Source of the DNA: Otis tarda
Lineage: Eukaryota > Chordata > Aves > Otidiformes > Otididae
Direction: 5' to 3'
Assembly (NCBI GenBank): GCA_026413225.1
Contig: CM048553.1
Coordinates: 140,376,690-140,440,689, forward strand
Length of the DNA: 64,000 bases
Positions within the stretch are counted from its first letter, which is position 1, and each line of letters opens with the position of its first letter. Both the position numbers and the translations under genes were made by a program. Below the pieces are notes generated by a model, which saw only the letters and a list, made by a program, of their open reading frames with translations, did no database searches and was not told the origin of the DNA. Below are positions 42,101 through 57,100 of the stretch, in pieces.

Positions 42101-45100
42101 TTTTGAACAAACCGTATTTTCTAATTATCTTTCTTAGTAAACAGGTAAGATATCCCTGTGTCATGTATATGTGTATGTACATATACTGTCATAAAAAGCT
42201 TTTGGTAAAGGAAATGTTCTGTAAATATATGAAGTGGACTTCATAAATAATAAAATACTCCTCTCAGGTTTTCTTGAAGTTATATTCCACTTTGTCTGTC
42301 CTGAAAATATAGGTGGTCTATTATTGCTAAGTGCTTTCATCATATATAAAGGCTCAATTGCATTAGCCCACCACACATACAAGGAAAGAACAGTTCCTGC
42401 CTCAGGAAGCCAATTACCCCTGGGAATAACAACCTCTGAATGTCACTTTTCAGGTTGTGTAATGAGGGGCGGAAAAGTGCCTGAATGTATTTAAAAGTGT
42501 GACTTACTTGATTTGTGACTTATTTATCTATTGTTAGCAGTGCTGAGGGGTTAAGACCATTCTTTCACTTGTATAAATTAATTAACTACACTGACATAAA
42601 ACTAAAAGTGATGGCCAGACACTGTATCTAAATGAATGTCAGGTTCTTTGACTTCATCAATAATGGTAAACACTGTGATAAATATCCCAGTGCTTACTGT
42701 ACAATTACTTTCTTTTTTAAGGTACTTTATACACAAGTAGTAGCTGTTTCTAGACTGCTCGTCTTCCCTTTCATGAGCTTTTTAAATGGAAAAACCACAT
42801 AGCAAACACCCAGAGCTGTTAAAACACTAAAACTCCTGATGACTTGATTGTCCTGCTTTGATCTAATTAACAGCATTCAAAAGCCTGTTTGTGTATTTAT
42901 TACAGATAATATCCAACTTGCTCTGAGTAAAATAAAGAGGCAGTTTTGATCAGAGAATGTATAGGACTTAGCTGCAAAATGTTAAGAAATAGTTAAGAAT
43001 CCAACTTCTATACTGCATGTAGTACATGTTGACATGCTGGAGGGAAGGGATGCCATCCAGAGGGGCCCTGCCAGGCTCGAGAGGTGGGCCTGTGCAAACC
43101 TCATGAAGTTCAACCAGGCCAAGCGCAAAGTCCTGCACATGGATGAGGACAATCCCAGGCACAAATACAGGCTGGGCGGAGAATGGATTGAGAGCAGCCC
43201 TGAGGAGAAGAACTTGAGAGTGCTGGTGGATGACAAGCTCAACATGAGCCAGCAATATGTGCTTGCAGCCCAGAAAGCCAACCGCATCCTGGTCTGCATC
43301 AAAAGAAGCGTGGCCAGCAGTTCAAGAGAGGTGATTCTGCCCCTCTGCTCCACTCTGTTGTGACCCCACCCTGGGTACTGCATCCAGCGCTGGAGCCCCT
43401 AACATAAGAAGGACGTGTATCTATTGGAGCACGTCCAGAGGAGGGCCCCAAAGATGATAAGAGGGCTGGAGCACCTCTCCTATGAAGACAGACTGAGAGA
43501 GTTGGGGCTGTTCAGCCTAGAGAAGAGAAGGCTCCGGGGAGACCTTATAGTGGCCTTCTACTACCTAAAGGGGGCTCATAAGAAGGATGGGGAGAAACTC
43601 TTCAGCAGGGCCTGTTGTGACAGGACAAGGGGTAATGGTTTTAAAATAGAGGGAGGTAGATTCAGACTCTGTATAAGGCAGAAATTTTTTACGATGAGGG
43701 TGGTGGAACACTGCCACAGGTTGCCCAGAGAGGTGGTTGATGCCCCATCCCTGGAAACATTCAAGGCCAGGTTGGATGGGGTTCTGAGCAACCTGATCTG
43801 GTTGAAGATGTCCCTGTTCCTTGCAAGGAGGTTGGACTAGGTGACCTTTAAAGATCCCTTCCAACCCTAACTATTCTATGATTCTGTGATTCTTTGTGCT
43901 CTGGAAGAATTCATTGAATTATAAATATCAGGTATACCTAAGTACAGCAGATAACTGGAAAAAAAAGGAACATTTTATTTTCATAGTTTGAAACAATATG
44001 GCAGAAAGTCAGACTGGTGCCTAGAAAAAGAAAAGGATAAAGAGAAGAAAACAAAGTAACTGGTTTTTACTTAGCTTATTTCTGAGGAATTATATTCCTC
44101 ACTGACACCATTTTTTTTCCCATTTAGGACCAGACTATTGTGCTCTTCAGGACCATGGCTGTGAACAGGAATGTGTTAATACAGATGATTCCTATTTCTG
44201 TCAATGCCAAGAAGGGTTTAGACTTAATCCAGATAAGAAAACATGCAAAAGTGAGTAATCCTTTGGACATAATAAAGTTCATCTGCTTTTATTTCTTAAA
44301 CCTGCTGTGAATGGTTTCCCTTCTGAAAGGATGAAAGTTTTCTCTATAGTTAGGGTTGAAACAAATCTTTCTTTATAAACTTGAATTTTAACCGGGGCAG
44401 CCATGCTGGAAAAATATACTGTTTGCTATTTTGTAGACTAGATTGTATATTAGACGTTTTCTGAAGAGATTTATGGAAACCTGAGAAGTAATATAGGAAT
44501 CAGAGTGGGTCAAAAACAAGTTCATTACTTATTTGAAACTTTCTGACCTTGTCTTGTGGAGGCACAAACAGCTTAAAAAAACTGAAATTCACCTTGCTTT
44601 GCCCAGTTTGTTTAGCCAAGGACAGATGTATTTCATAAGCTTGGGAAAGTACTAGATAGGTATTAACATGGCTATTAAAATCAACTTAAAGTCACACACT
44701 AAATCTCAGTTTCTTAAAATACTGTAAAACCAGCGTCAGCAATGCCAGGGTTCTAAACCAATCACACATACTATCTATTTTAAAAATACTTTCATGTTAC
44801 AGCTCTTCTTGAGTGGGGTCCTGGAATCACAGCAGATTTTCAGTGTAATGTTGTTAAAGTTAAGGAGAATGTATTCAGCAAAATAAACTAGCCTGATCTG
44901 GTGACTCAGTTCCTGGAGGGGAGAATTGTACTGCTGATATTTTATGAATAAGAAGTTTGCCTGGAGCAAATAATTCTATTTCTAGACACTCATAAAATTT
45001 ATCTAGGTTTGGAACTGTATTTTCTTTCAATCTTACAGATATATTCTCATGAAGCATCTTTGCCTACACAGTGCCATCTTTACAGCAATCCGTGCTATTC

Positions 45101-48100
45101 TGGTTTTTATTATTTATATGGTATTTTAATACATTCAAGTTTTTATAGATCGGATGTGCCTTGGTGAGTATAGGAGCAAAAGAACAGCATTGTGTAGAAT
45201 ATTTATTGCCAAGGATGTAATTGTGAATTAAAGGCAAATTATAATTCCTATTTGGGGTATTTTTCCTTAGCCTTAGGGGGCTTTGGATTTGGCTGTAAAC
45301 CTGGTGACATTTCCGGAATTAAGCTCCTGTTCCAAATCTTGTTATAACAAGGCTCGTGTTAGGTAAACTTGTAAAATAAAGCAGAACATTTGCATATATG
45401 CCCTCTTTATAAGTCAGGGAGAATGCGTCACTGGTGACTAACACCAGGCATTCCTCCTTCACCACGATGCATGACATCTGATGACTACAGAAGCAGGTCT
45501 ATGGGAGTCAACATGAGGTCTTGCGTAGCCAAGTATTTGCAATCTACTCTCAATTCCTCAGCTCACTATCAGCTTTAACAGGTGTCCAAAGCTCAAAATC
45601 CAGTATCGTTTAAGAAAAGTGAGTGGTTTTTAAGCCATTTTACTTCAGAAACCCTCATGGCTAGCTTGAATCTCTGCTGTTTTTCTCTTCACAGAAGTAA
45701 ACTTCTGTGCTTTAGGTCAGCATGACTGTGAACATGAATGTGTTAACATGGTAGAGTCATTTGTGTGCAAATGTCATCCTGGATACACCCAAGGACTTGA
45801 TGGCCATACGTGCAGAGTGTGTCTCATGAACTGCAGCAACTAGTCACTGCAGTGAGGCGAGGTGTGAACAGAATGAGAAAACACTCCTGGGTTCCTTTTG
45901 AGATCTTTCTCAGCTGTGCAAACCAATGTTACTGTGAAGTGCACCATGAGCCAGGCCTAGTGAAGTAATGCTATAGCAGGATCCCTGATCTCACTGATCT
46001 CTTTTAATAAGAATGTTAGTAAATGAAGGATCAGTGTTGCACCAGAAAAACCCAACAACATTGGCCACTTGATGTCACCCAGTTTTCAGAAGGTAACTTT
46101 TATTGCAGAGAACCATTTTGCACATAATCTAAAATATTAGCAGCATTTTTCCCTGATGTACTTATGACATATTTTTCCAAATGAACATTCTGTCACTGCA
46201 ATTTAAAGAAGTTGATAAGTCAGGGAGTAATTATTTTTAAATAAACTGTTTGTGATAAAGCCATATTTAAGGAAATTTGGATGTGTTGCAAGAGCTCAGA
46301 GCTTTTTAACAATTATGCATTTAGGCTATCACAAGTTGAATATCTGAAAATTAATATATCCCAGGACACTCATTGTTTTTAAAAATACTGCGCCTTCCCC
46401 TGTCTTACACTTTTTTTTACACATGTAGTGAAGCACACATGATAACCAAATTTGCAGTTATACTGATTTCTAAAGCCTGGTAATTAGCAGCTTTGTGATT
46501 ACTCCGCTCTAGTGTGTTAAAAGATTCTGCACGATAGCCCAAAGTATTTAAATGTTAAAATTCACGTTAGTGTGGCTGTTTGTGTTGTAAAAGGTGGTGA
46601 CAAACAGATGCAGTTTTTCACAGAGAATACTGGGGGTTTTTCTTTTCTTTTTTTTTTCTTCCCCACATTTTTTGTGTGTTCTGAGAAGTCACACAAGCCT
46701 GTTCATGATGATGTAAAGCCTTGGAAAAAGAAGAATGTTCCAGCTGGAACTTGCTTTAGCTAGTAAAAACCGACACCTCAGCTTCACTTGTTCAAGCCAA
46801 GGTTATCTCTATCTATGTGTAATGGCAAATCTGGACCGATTACTGCAAACTCTTTGCTTAGTTAAATAAACTAACAAACAGCAATAGTTAGAACTAAGTA
46901 ATTTTACCTTAAGTACAGATTTTTTAAAATATAATCAAATAGCTGCAGATATGCAGATGTTCACATCTGTAAATGATTTGCAAATAGAGACATACAAGAC
47001 TGTGTTTGTGTCTGAGGGAACTCCACTACTTTTGATCAAGTTAAGCTAAAGTGATTTGGGCTTACAGAACTAAAAATAGCCATTAACAAGTTGGCAATAA
47101 AATATTACGAGGAAGTTCAGCATAAAGCTTTTTTTCCAAAAATGTGCTCTTTCTGTACTTACAGAGCCAGCAGATTACATAGTACATCTGCAAGTGCACG
47201 TAGCTCATCTTGCTGCTTTGCTGTTCACTCTATGAGACAATATAATTTTTAAATCAAATTCACATCTCTCTCTTCCTTCCCTCACCCTTTATTTTTCACA
47301 CAACCAGTTGCATACAAGACAAAAATTTCTATTTTATCTTATTTGGAATAGGTAAATCAAAGAAAAGGAACATATTAAGACACTCTGACACTCATCATTT
47401 GTATCTGTCCCCCACTAGGCTTTAACTGCTTGAACCTCTTGGCAGGTTAAAATTTGAAATTGGTGATTTCTCATCCTGTTGAAAAATAATTTACTGTTTA
47501 TGAAATAATCTGAAAGCCACAATTTCTGTTTCAAGAGTTACTAATATTTATACTTTCTCTCTGAGAAAATTTTATGGTGAACAAGAGAAAGAAAGAATGA
47601 TTCTGCAGGTAAGACCAGGCGAGACTTCAAGGTTCTCCCTTCACTTTGCATTAGTTTTCCTTTGGAATTTTTGGCAAAGGCAAGCTGCACTTCATCAAGT
47701 TCGTTATCTGCCGAATAGGGTTGTTGTATTCATCTCACTTAGGTGTTGTTAATTAACTCGAGTTACTCAAATAAGTGGGGATACTGCATAAATAAAAGCT
47801 GTACTGGTCTTTTTCCCTTGTTCTGCAAAGGCATTGTGTACTAACTGCAGTGTCATAGTGTATGTATTTAAGGCTCCGGTGTGATTTCTGCAATTATTAA
47901 CACAAATCAATAGGAGTGAACCACTGTGCTGAAAGCAATCATGGCTGTGAGCAACTGTGCCTCAATACTGATGACTCCTACGTCTGCCAGTGCTCTGAAG
48001 GATTTGTCATCAATGAGGACCTAAAAACCTGCACGCGTAAGTCTTGTGAGAACCTCCTTGATCTCAGCTTGGGAAAATTTTCTGTTTTCATACAGGGAAG

Positions 48101-51100
48101 AGGATACACCTTAAATTTATTCTTACAGTCTGCATTTTGATAATACTTTTAACAATGAATTGAAAGCAGAAACAGGCAGAAAAAATTACTTAGGAAAGGA
48201 TACTTGTCAAGATGAGTGTAAATCCTCACATATTCAGAAAAGTTTTGGAAGATCTGTTCACCCCCAGGTGTTGAGGACAGTTTTTTAGTTACATGACAAA
48301 TGTATCTGACTGACTGGTCATTTTGACAGCAGCATCCCCAAGCAAACTGCGTGAGCTTACTGGGGCAGGAGATGTGGGAGTACGTCACTGAGCTTTGCAT
48401 TTTGCGTGGGAACTCTTAATAAGTGAGCAAAAGTTATTCTGACAGCTCTCCAGTGTTTATAAATGAAATTGTCATTGAGAATCATTGCAGTTTTACAAAC
48501 AACCAAATTGCCTCCTTTACTGGAAAAATAATATATAGAAAAGGCCAGAAGAAGAGGAATGTGGATGTCTGTTGACTTTTCCGGGACCTCTCTGGTGAGG
48601 TTTTGACTGTTTTTTCTACAGATTTTGGAGGTACATTACTTTTTAAGGTTGTTGAGTGATGGAGCAGCTCCACAGTTTGCTCCTTTTCATGCAGTCAGGC
48701 AACACAGTTTCAACAGGAGTCAAAGAGCAAGTGCTCAGACAAAAAAAATGATGTAGGGGAAAGGGAGGCAAATCAGCAAAAGCAATTTGTCTTTAACCTA
48801 CATACTAAGCTTTTTAGCCCCGTCAAATACCTGGACAGGCTTTACTTCTGTCTACCACTGCAGCTCTCTAAAAAGTAATGCAAAAGCAGAACAAGTGAAC
48901 ATGTGACAGGGATAGGGTCTACTAGAAAAAAATGATCTAGACATTTCTCTAAAAGAACCACTGGAAATGTAGAAACATCCAAACTGTGGAGTTTTATCAG
49001 TTTGCAAATGGAAAATCCATTTTCCTTTGTAGCAAAAAGAGTTGGTTTTTTTCCCTCTGAGTTATTTTCCTTCAGGCTGTACTTGGAGACCTCTCAGCAG
49101 CGTTAAAACAGTGCTGCGGCTTCTGGAATCCCTCTGTGCAATGGAACAGCCCTTCTGAATAGCTCTTCTTCTCGCCAGCATACCCCTCTCCTCATATATG
49201 TTTAGGAAAGAGATTTATACTATTCCTGAGCTCCAGATAAGTTGTTGAAACCCTGTGGACATTTTTAGACTGTCATGAAAAGAGTTCTGGCACTTTGGGA
49301 TTTCCTGAATGAGCAGCTGAATGGAAGGGATTAGCATTTAACATATACCACTCCTAATGGGAAAACATCTGGGAATTACAATTCTGGTGTCATATACACA
49401 GGCATAAGTATGTTAAGACAGCTGTGGGAACACCTGAATGATAAAGAGATTTCTACTCTAACAACTAATTACATAGAAGTGAGCAACACTGTATGTGCAG
49501 CCAATGCACAGTAGCAAGCACTGTCTGCAGAATCGCAGGGGTCTCTGTGTTACAGAGAAGAAACACTTAGGAAACTTGAGAAGAAAAATGGACCATATTT
49601 GACAGTACTTATCATTTGCAATTCTTTGCAAAAGCTTGAATATTCTAAGGCAAAGCCCGCTGAGGTCCCTGAGAGGTTTTCTGCTTGCTCCCACAGCAGC
49701 TGGGTCAGGTGCAGAAGTGAGTTCTGGGGACTGCCACCTACACATCAGGCCAGTTAGAGACTGGATTTAAAGAATGTTCACAAGGTAGCTTTGCCAGCAT
49801 CTTACATAAAATCATTGCTGAAGTGTTTTGTTTGCTTTTTTTCAAGTTAAATTTCTAAGTACTGAGATGTGGACTCTGTTGAGCTATGTCAAACATAGGA
49901 AAGTGTGATTTCTCAACTCTGCTTAAAGCAGCCAATGGAAAGTACACCACAAGGCTGACTTACATTTTATTGACGGTATATGTAGGTGTGTATTATCAGA
50001 TAAGGAACTGGATTATTTTTAAGCAGTTCAGTGTATTTATATTTACTTGCTTATATACCTGGAGAAGAGAAGGCTCCGGGGAGACCTTATAGCGCTCTTC
50101 CAGTACTTAAAGGGGGCTTTATAGGAAAGACAGGGAGAAACTCTTCAGCAGGGCCTGTTGTGACAGGACAAGGGGTAATGGTTTTAAAATAGAGGGAGTA
50201 GATTCAGACTTGATACAAGGAAAAAAATTTTCACAATGAGGGTGGTGGAACACTGCCACAGGTTGCCCAGAGAGGTGGTTGATGCCCCATCTCTGGAAAC
50301 ATTCAAGGCCAGGTTGGACGGGGCTCTGAGCAACCTGATCTGGTTGGAGATGTCCCTGGTCTTTGCAGGGGGCTGGACTAGATGACCTTCAAAGGTCCCT
50401 TCCAACACAAACCATTCTATGATTCTGTGAAAATACTAGGGATGAAAAATAATTGATTCATTATTTGTTACATTTTTTAAAATAATTTCAATTACTTCCA
50501 CAGGAGTTGACTATTGTGCTCTGAGTGATCATGGCTGTGAACATCTGTGTGTAAATGGTGACAGATCTTATACTTGTCAGTGTTTTGAAGGATACAGGCT
50601 TCGTAATGATGGGAAAACATGTAAACGTAAGTTATTGTTCGGCATCTCACACTTAGGTTTTTATTGCGCACATAGAAGAAATCTGTAAGGTAGGATTTGA
50701 TTGCCTAAACGTTGCCATCCAATGTCGTTTTAAATGCTCAAAGATTCCAAAAGTTCAGTTTCCTTTTTCATGTTGTATTTGTCAGCAGTATGTCAGTATC
50801 TTGGATACTCTAGGGCATCTACAGTTGCACTGGATGCATACTTCTAGGCACTCGAATTGTGCTCTAAATGTCTGTGCCATTTCAAAAGTATCCCTGAAAT
50901 TGGACTGTTGTGAATCCAAAACTGTTTCATTCTGACTTACGTCCTTATATGGAACAACTGTAATTTTCTTCTCAGATCATGGCAAAAATATGTAATCTTT
51001 CTAAAGTCTTATACAGCATGAATAAGCTTGCAATATTATTAATGGAAAGTTCATTTATTTGTCCAGCATGGGATGAGGAGGATTTCAAAAGAGAGATCAT

Positions 51101-54100
51101 AATTGCATTACATATTTGACTATATTATGCACGTACTATCAGTGGCAAATATATAAAAAACCCATGGCAGTTTTTTCTCCACTTTTGTAGTTTTGATCAC
51201 TAAGTGATCAAAGAAAGTGATTTACAGAAAAAAAAAAAGTAAAGCCATCCAAATACTACGATGACAAATGAAAAGCTCCTTATTATCACTTTGTGTATCA
51301 CAACAACACCCTACTTTGTTAGTCCATGCAGACAGAGACAAATTTTCATTGTATGAAAAAGTATTGACACTCCAGTGTTGCTAAAAGCAAGTGAAATTTT
51401 CTGTCCATGCAGAAGTCCTTACAGGAAAATTAAGAGTGTGGGAAAGAAAGCGAAAGCAAGATGTTAGTTTGTCTAATATTAATTAATAGGTTGTATTTTA
51501 TTTTATTTTGAAATATGAATTGTAGCTAAATTCTGTATCAGAAAACCCCACTGAAAATCTGCTTAACCAACTATAGTTGACAATTTGCCAGAATTTTGCA
51601 GCAGGATCATACAATCTGTCTTTCTCACTACCCATAAATACTACATACACTGAACTTTTGCAAACCTGCTTTGCAAAAAAAATGACAAACACCTTCTGAA
51701 CTTAAGCACAGGGAAAAAAAGAATAATTGTTTCAGGTTTGAGCAAGTTTATTACTGAAGATAAAAAGAAGATGGTAGAAAGATCTGTTTCACATCAGAAA
51801 GTTTACTTGAAATGTGGATGTGGGATTATATGCCTTTGGAAATCCCTGTGGGTCACTGATCTGCATGCTAGGGACACGTGGCAGTCTACAAACTCTAGAA
51901 CTGGAACAGTGCACTTTTCCATAATAGTAAGCTTGGAAAATTGGCAGGACAAAGACGTACCTTTTTGTTACAACAAAAAGAGACAGCAGGTACTCTAAAT
52001 TATTTGCAGGATTGAGTCCAGTATACTAGCAAGGGCAAGAACATCCAGTAACTGAGAATTGTAAGACTTTGAACATCTTGCCCTTAATTAACACAATTTT
52101 TTATCTATTAAATTATTCCCAGGTAAAAATATCTGCAAATCAGTCAATCATGGCTGTGAGCATATTTGTGTTAGTTCTGACAATTCCTACGTCTGCAAGT
52201 GTCGTGAGGGATTCGTATTGAGAGAAGATGGCAAGACATGCAGAAGTGAGTGACTGGTATCTATTGAACATTTTTGCATGTGCATCAGGCAAGGAAAGAA
52301 AGGAGTCTATCTCTTCTTACTGGCAAAAAACATCCTTTTGAGATCTACATTTTTGAACATGTTTTCATTCAAAACCTGTGTTCATATCATTGATTACCAG
52401 GACAAGACATCTGCAAATTAGTCAGCCATGACTGTGAACATATTTGTGTTAATGAAGATGACTCATATGTTTGCAAGTGTCATGAGGGTTTCCTGCTGAG
52501 AGAAGATGGGAAAACATGCAAAAGTAAGTACTCTGGTAATTCCTGGTAGACTTTAGGTATGTAGATTTGTAGCTTTTAGGTATGTGAAAATGTTCTAACA
52601 AATACCACTTTCGTCGTTTGCTGTTATAATACAGTAGTGTTGTTACACCTGCCAGAAACTTGTACGAGACTCTGTGGACAGAAATAGTGTGTTTTAATAG
52701 CCAGACTCATATGACTGGAGACAAAGACTCACAGTTTTTCAGGTATCAAGAGTTAGCAGTGTTTGCTGCCTAAATTTTTGCCCATTTCTTCCGATTATAT
52801 CTGTAGACCTAATAAAAGCTATTACTTCTCCCTGCATGATACATTTGCTGTAGATCTGCTTTAACCAAACACCATCAACTATTCTCAGATAAAGACATTT
52901 GCAGTTCAGTTGACCATGGCTGTGAACATGTTTGTGTTAATGCTGATGAGTCGTACATCTGCCAGTGTTATGAGGGATTTGCACTAAGGGAAGATGGAAA
53001 AACATGTAGAAGTAAGTATCCTTATCTTTAATAGAAGATTTCCTTTATAATCTGTGCATTGATAGACGTGTTTTAAATACTGGCAACTTTTTTTTTTTTT
53101 TTTTTCCCCAGATAAAGACGTTTGCAATTCTGTTGACCATGGCTGTGAGCATGTTTGTGTGAATACTGATGGTTCATACATTTGCCAGTGCTATGAGGGT
53201 TTTGTATTGAGGGAAGATGAGAAAACATGTAAAAGTAAGTTATTTGATGTTGCTGGGGTTTTTTTTTGCACTCGGGGATCTACTGAAGAAACATATTGTG
53301 GTAGAGGTAGGCCTTCTTGCAAGGGGATTTTACCTGACAAGGAGGATAAATTCTTTATTTACTAGGAGCTTATTACATTTAGCCTTGGAAATGTTTTGGA
53401 AATGTCCTCATTCATCAAACTGCAGTAAATAAAATCTAAATTATTCCTAGATAAGGACATCTGCAAATCACTCAATCATGGCTGTGAACATCTTTGTGTT
53501 AACGGTGACGATTCATACACTTGCCAATGCAATGATGGATTTGTTCTGAGGCAAGATGGGAAAACATGCCGAAGTAAGTAGCTTATGAATAAAAGAAGAA
53601 ATTTCATTTTTCTTTTATTAGGAGATTATTCGCTGATTCATAGTGGTCAGGACAGAATATTCTTCTCTATCAATCATAAGATTTCTGTGAGTTAACTATT
53701 GTTTAGAGTAAGGATATATTTCAGAAAATCAGCCAATTTTAAGGTTTGAATGTAGCTTTTAAAATGAAAACTTCATGTCTAGATTGAGTATATCGAATTT
53801 TAATCTTGAGTGTAGGATGTCGTTGCATTTTACTTTGATGTTTTGAAGTCCTAACTGCTGCTGTGTTGTTCTGTGTATATTCACGCAGACCATGACTTAA
53901 CCTGTTCCTTAGCCTCTTAATGTGTCTTTGTGTAAATGATAAGCAGATTAAACTCCTTCAGGCTCTTTATATGTTTTTCAGTCTTTTCACAAGTTTCTTC
54001 TTGCTACCCTAAGACCTCTGCTATTTATCAGCATCCTTGTGGGGACACCACAATAGGACAAAGTCTTTTGTTAGAAGATGGGTCCAGGGTAGAGGAGCTG

Positions 54101-57100
54101 TAACCCGCCTAATTCTTATTCGAATCTACCTATCTTTTTTTAATCTTTTGGTTTTTTTATTTTAATCTGTCTTTTTTATGACCAAAGATAGCATTAGTCT
54201 GTGACCAAAATATTCTGCTAGCACTCGTGTTCAGCCAGTTATCTATTTACCATGATCATAAGCCACTTAAGACTCTCAGTCACATAGATGTCCCACATCC
54301 TGTAAATGCAGCCTTCATTCTTTGTTTCTAAATGTATCACCTTAGTTCTGGCTGTCTTAATATACATATGGTTTGCTGTTATCCAGCTTGCAAAAAGATT
54401 CATGTCTCCTTATATTAGCAGCTGTTCTATTTTTATTTGCCATTCTCTCAAAATTGGAGTAACCTACAAACTTTGTCAGTAATTATATTGTATTTTCTTT
54501 TGGGTTGTTCATAAAAATATTAAGTATTAGAGGAGGAGGGCAAATTCTTAGAAAGCAAGCCACTTGATGTTCCCCCATTTACAATTTATTCTGAAGACCT
54601 CTCTAGCCAGTGTTTATCCATATAATGTTGATTCTGTGGCCTATTTCTTAATCAAAATACATACCAAGACTGCTGCCTTACTGAATGCTCCCTTGTATGA
54701 ACAGCGTGAGCTTTATGAACCAGCCTCATAATCAATTTTAAAAGATACTTATGTAATTCTTCAGGATTGATATTATTTTTTGTTATTTGATTTTAGTCTG
54801 AATAAAGTTTCACATTGTCTAGTCCATTATTTTAATGCAGATCAATGTCAGACTGACAGGCTTACAGTGAACTACTCATCCTTTTCAAACAGTGCAACAA
54901 CAGTATTTTTTCTGTGCATGTGCACGCATTGGGGATGGAAACTGCTCAGTCTTTTGGGGCTTCCTCAGAGTTCTGAGAGTTACTGAAAAATAACACTAAG
55001 CATCCAAGGTGTTCATCAGACAGCCGTTTTACAGCTCTTCACTGCAAGTTATCTGGAGTTACCGAGTTAAAAATGTGGGTGTTCAGTAGGTGCTGTGTGA
55101 CCTACTTCTTGGCTGATGAAACTCTTTGACAGTATCATCAGTAGCCTATTTCATAAGTTCAGATGTGAACATACTAAATACCTTTGCCATTTCTGCATTA
55201 AGATTGGCATTTCTACCATTTCTATCTAATAGTTAACTACACATTATTAGAAAGCTTTTTGTTTCTAATAGTCTTTAACTCACTCATACTATCCTTTATT
55301 TTGTTGACCATGCATCCGCTTGTCCTTTATCTTACTATTTCAATGTTTTCCAATTCCTAATATTTTCATGTTCAGTAAATACTGTGAATAGTCCTTTCTT
55401 TCAATCATTATTGAAATCTTACAGCTGTTTTCTATTGTAATTTCTAAATAAGGTTGCTTTTTTAGATCTATTCTTTTAGATCATGGAACTACATTTTTGG
55501 GAGTATCTATTAAAATAAATACTACCATCATCATTCACTATTTTTTAATTATTTCCCCTCCCATCTCAAAATATTTTGGCAAAATACTTTGGCTTTCAGC
55601 ATGTAAAATTCATCCTTTTGAAGTAATTTCCATATCTCCTGCTGGTTTGTATTTGATTCTGTTTATAAATAATAAGTGTATTTGAGTGGCACACAGCTGT
55701 GTATAAGCTGATCATTTCTTCTTTGTTTGCTATAACAGCATCTAGATTAGATTGCTGTCTTGAATGTAATGCTTGTTGAGTTAGAAGATTGTCCTCTGTA
55801 ATATTTTTTGACATTTTTGTATTGCCAGCATGAGACCTCCAGGTGATTTGGCTCAGACTGAAGTTCTTGTGAAAATAGTTTTTCTTCCCTACACATTAAA
55901 TCTAGGTGTTTTGCTGAAGAGTCAGTCTGAACTTGGCTGTCAGTAGTGTTCTACTTTCTATGTAAAGGTAGTTCTCCATTAGCAATTGGAAATAATTTCT
56001 TTTGTGTTGCAGTGAAAAAGAAACAGGGAATGCTGATAGATGGCTCCATTTCCTCCTGTTCTTTCTCCTCATCTGTCCTTCTTGAAGTTTTAACCAACGG
56101 GTTTTAACATTGCAGTCATATAAATCCCTCCATCAATTTTCAGCAATAACAGTTAGATATTATTTACCCTCTTAGTAGTTCCTATTCTTCTGGGGTTTGT
56201 TTATGGAGACTCTTGGCATTGATGTAAGAACCTTAAAGAATTCTTTTGCTTCATGTCCTGTGGTATTTTGCTTAATTTTCTTTTCACCAGCATGAATTTG
56301 TGCTAAATGACTGTACTAAATTATTCCCTCCTTTCATTCTTACTGCTTTTAATGTAAAGTCTTCCTCCTTAATGTAATCAGATTAATCCTAAAATGACTT
56401 ATTGTCAGTGGGAGGCCATCCAAACTGTGCAGTTCTTTCTGCTCAGATGGTAGAAAACTCATGCTCCACGTAAGCTAAACTGCCTGTCATTTAACTAGTC
56501 AGAGATTTGCTTTCAGTTTGCAGGCTTCCATATTTCTTTGCTTACAGGATTATCCCTGCAGTCTTTGTATTTATTAAAAAAAAAAGTTTAACTAGCAAAC
56601 CACATTAAATATTATCTGACTGTTCCCAGGCAAGGATATTTGCAAATCAGTTAACCATGGCTGTGAACATGCTTGTGTTAACGCTGGTGATTCATTTGTT
56701 TGTAAGTGTCAGGAGGGATTTCTGCTAAGAGAAGATGGAAAAACATGCAAAAGTAAGTAGCCTGATATTTATCAGCATACTTTTTATCTGCAGCTCATGC
56801 TCATGTAGAAATGCATTAACCAGCAAGAGCTGTCATCTGTTTTCAGATAAAGATCTCTGCAAATCAGTCAACCATGGCTGTGAACATATTTGTGTTAATA
56901 TTGATGATTCGTATATCTGCAAATGCCGTGATGGCTTCCTACTGAGGGAAGATGGGAAAACCTGCAGAAGTAAGTAGCTTGAGAACTTAATTTGATGAAT
57001 TACACATACAATCGAGGCCTTTGCTGATAGATGTTGACTGCCAACTGTTCCGTTTGCAGACAAGAATGTTTGCAATTCAGTCAACCACGGCTGTGAACAA

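Noticed and set aside
43034-43864. Several open frames on both strands
   Set aside because: All belong to, or are shadows of, the plus-strand CR1 LINE at 43026-43893.
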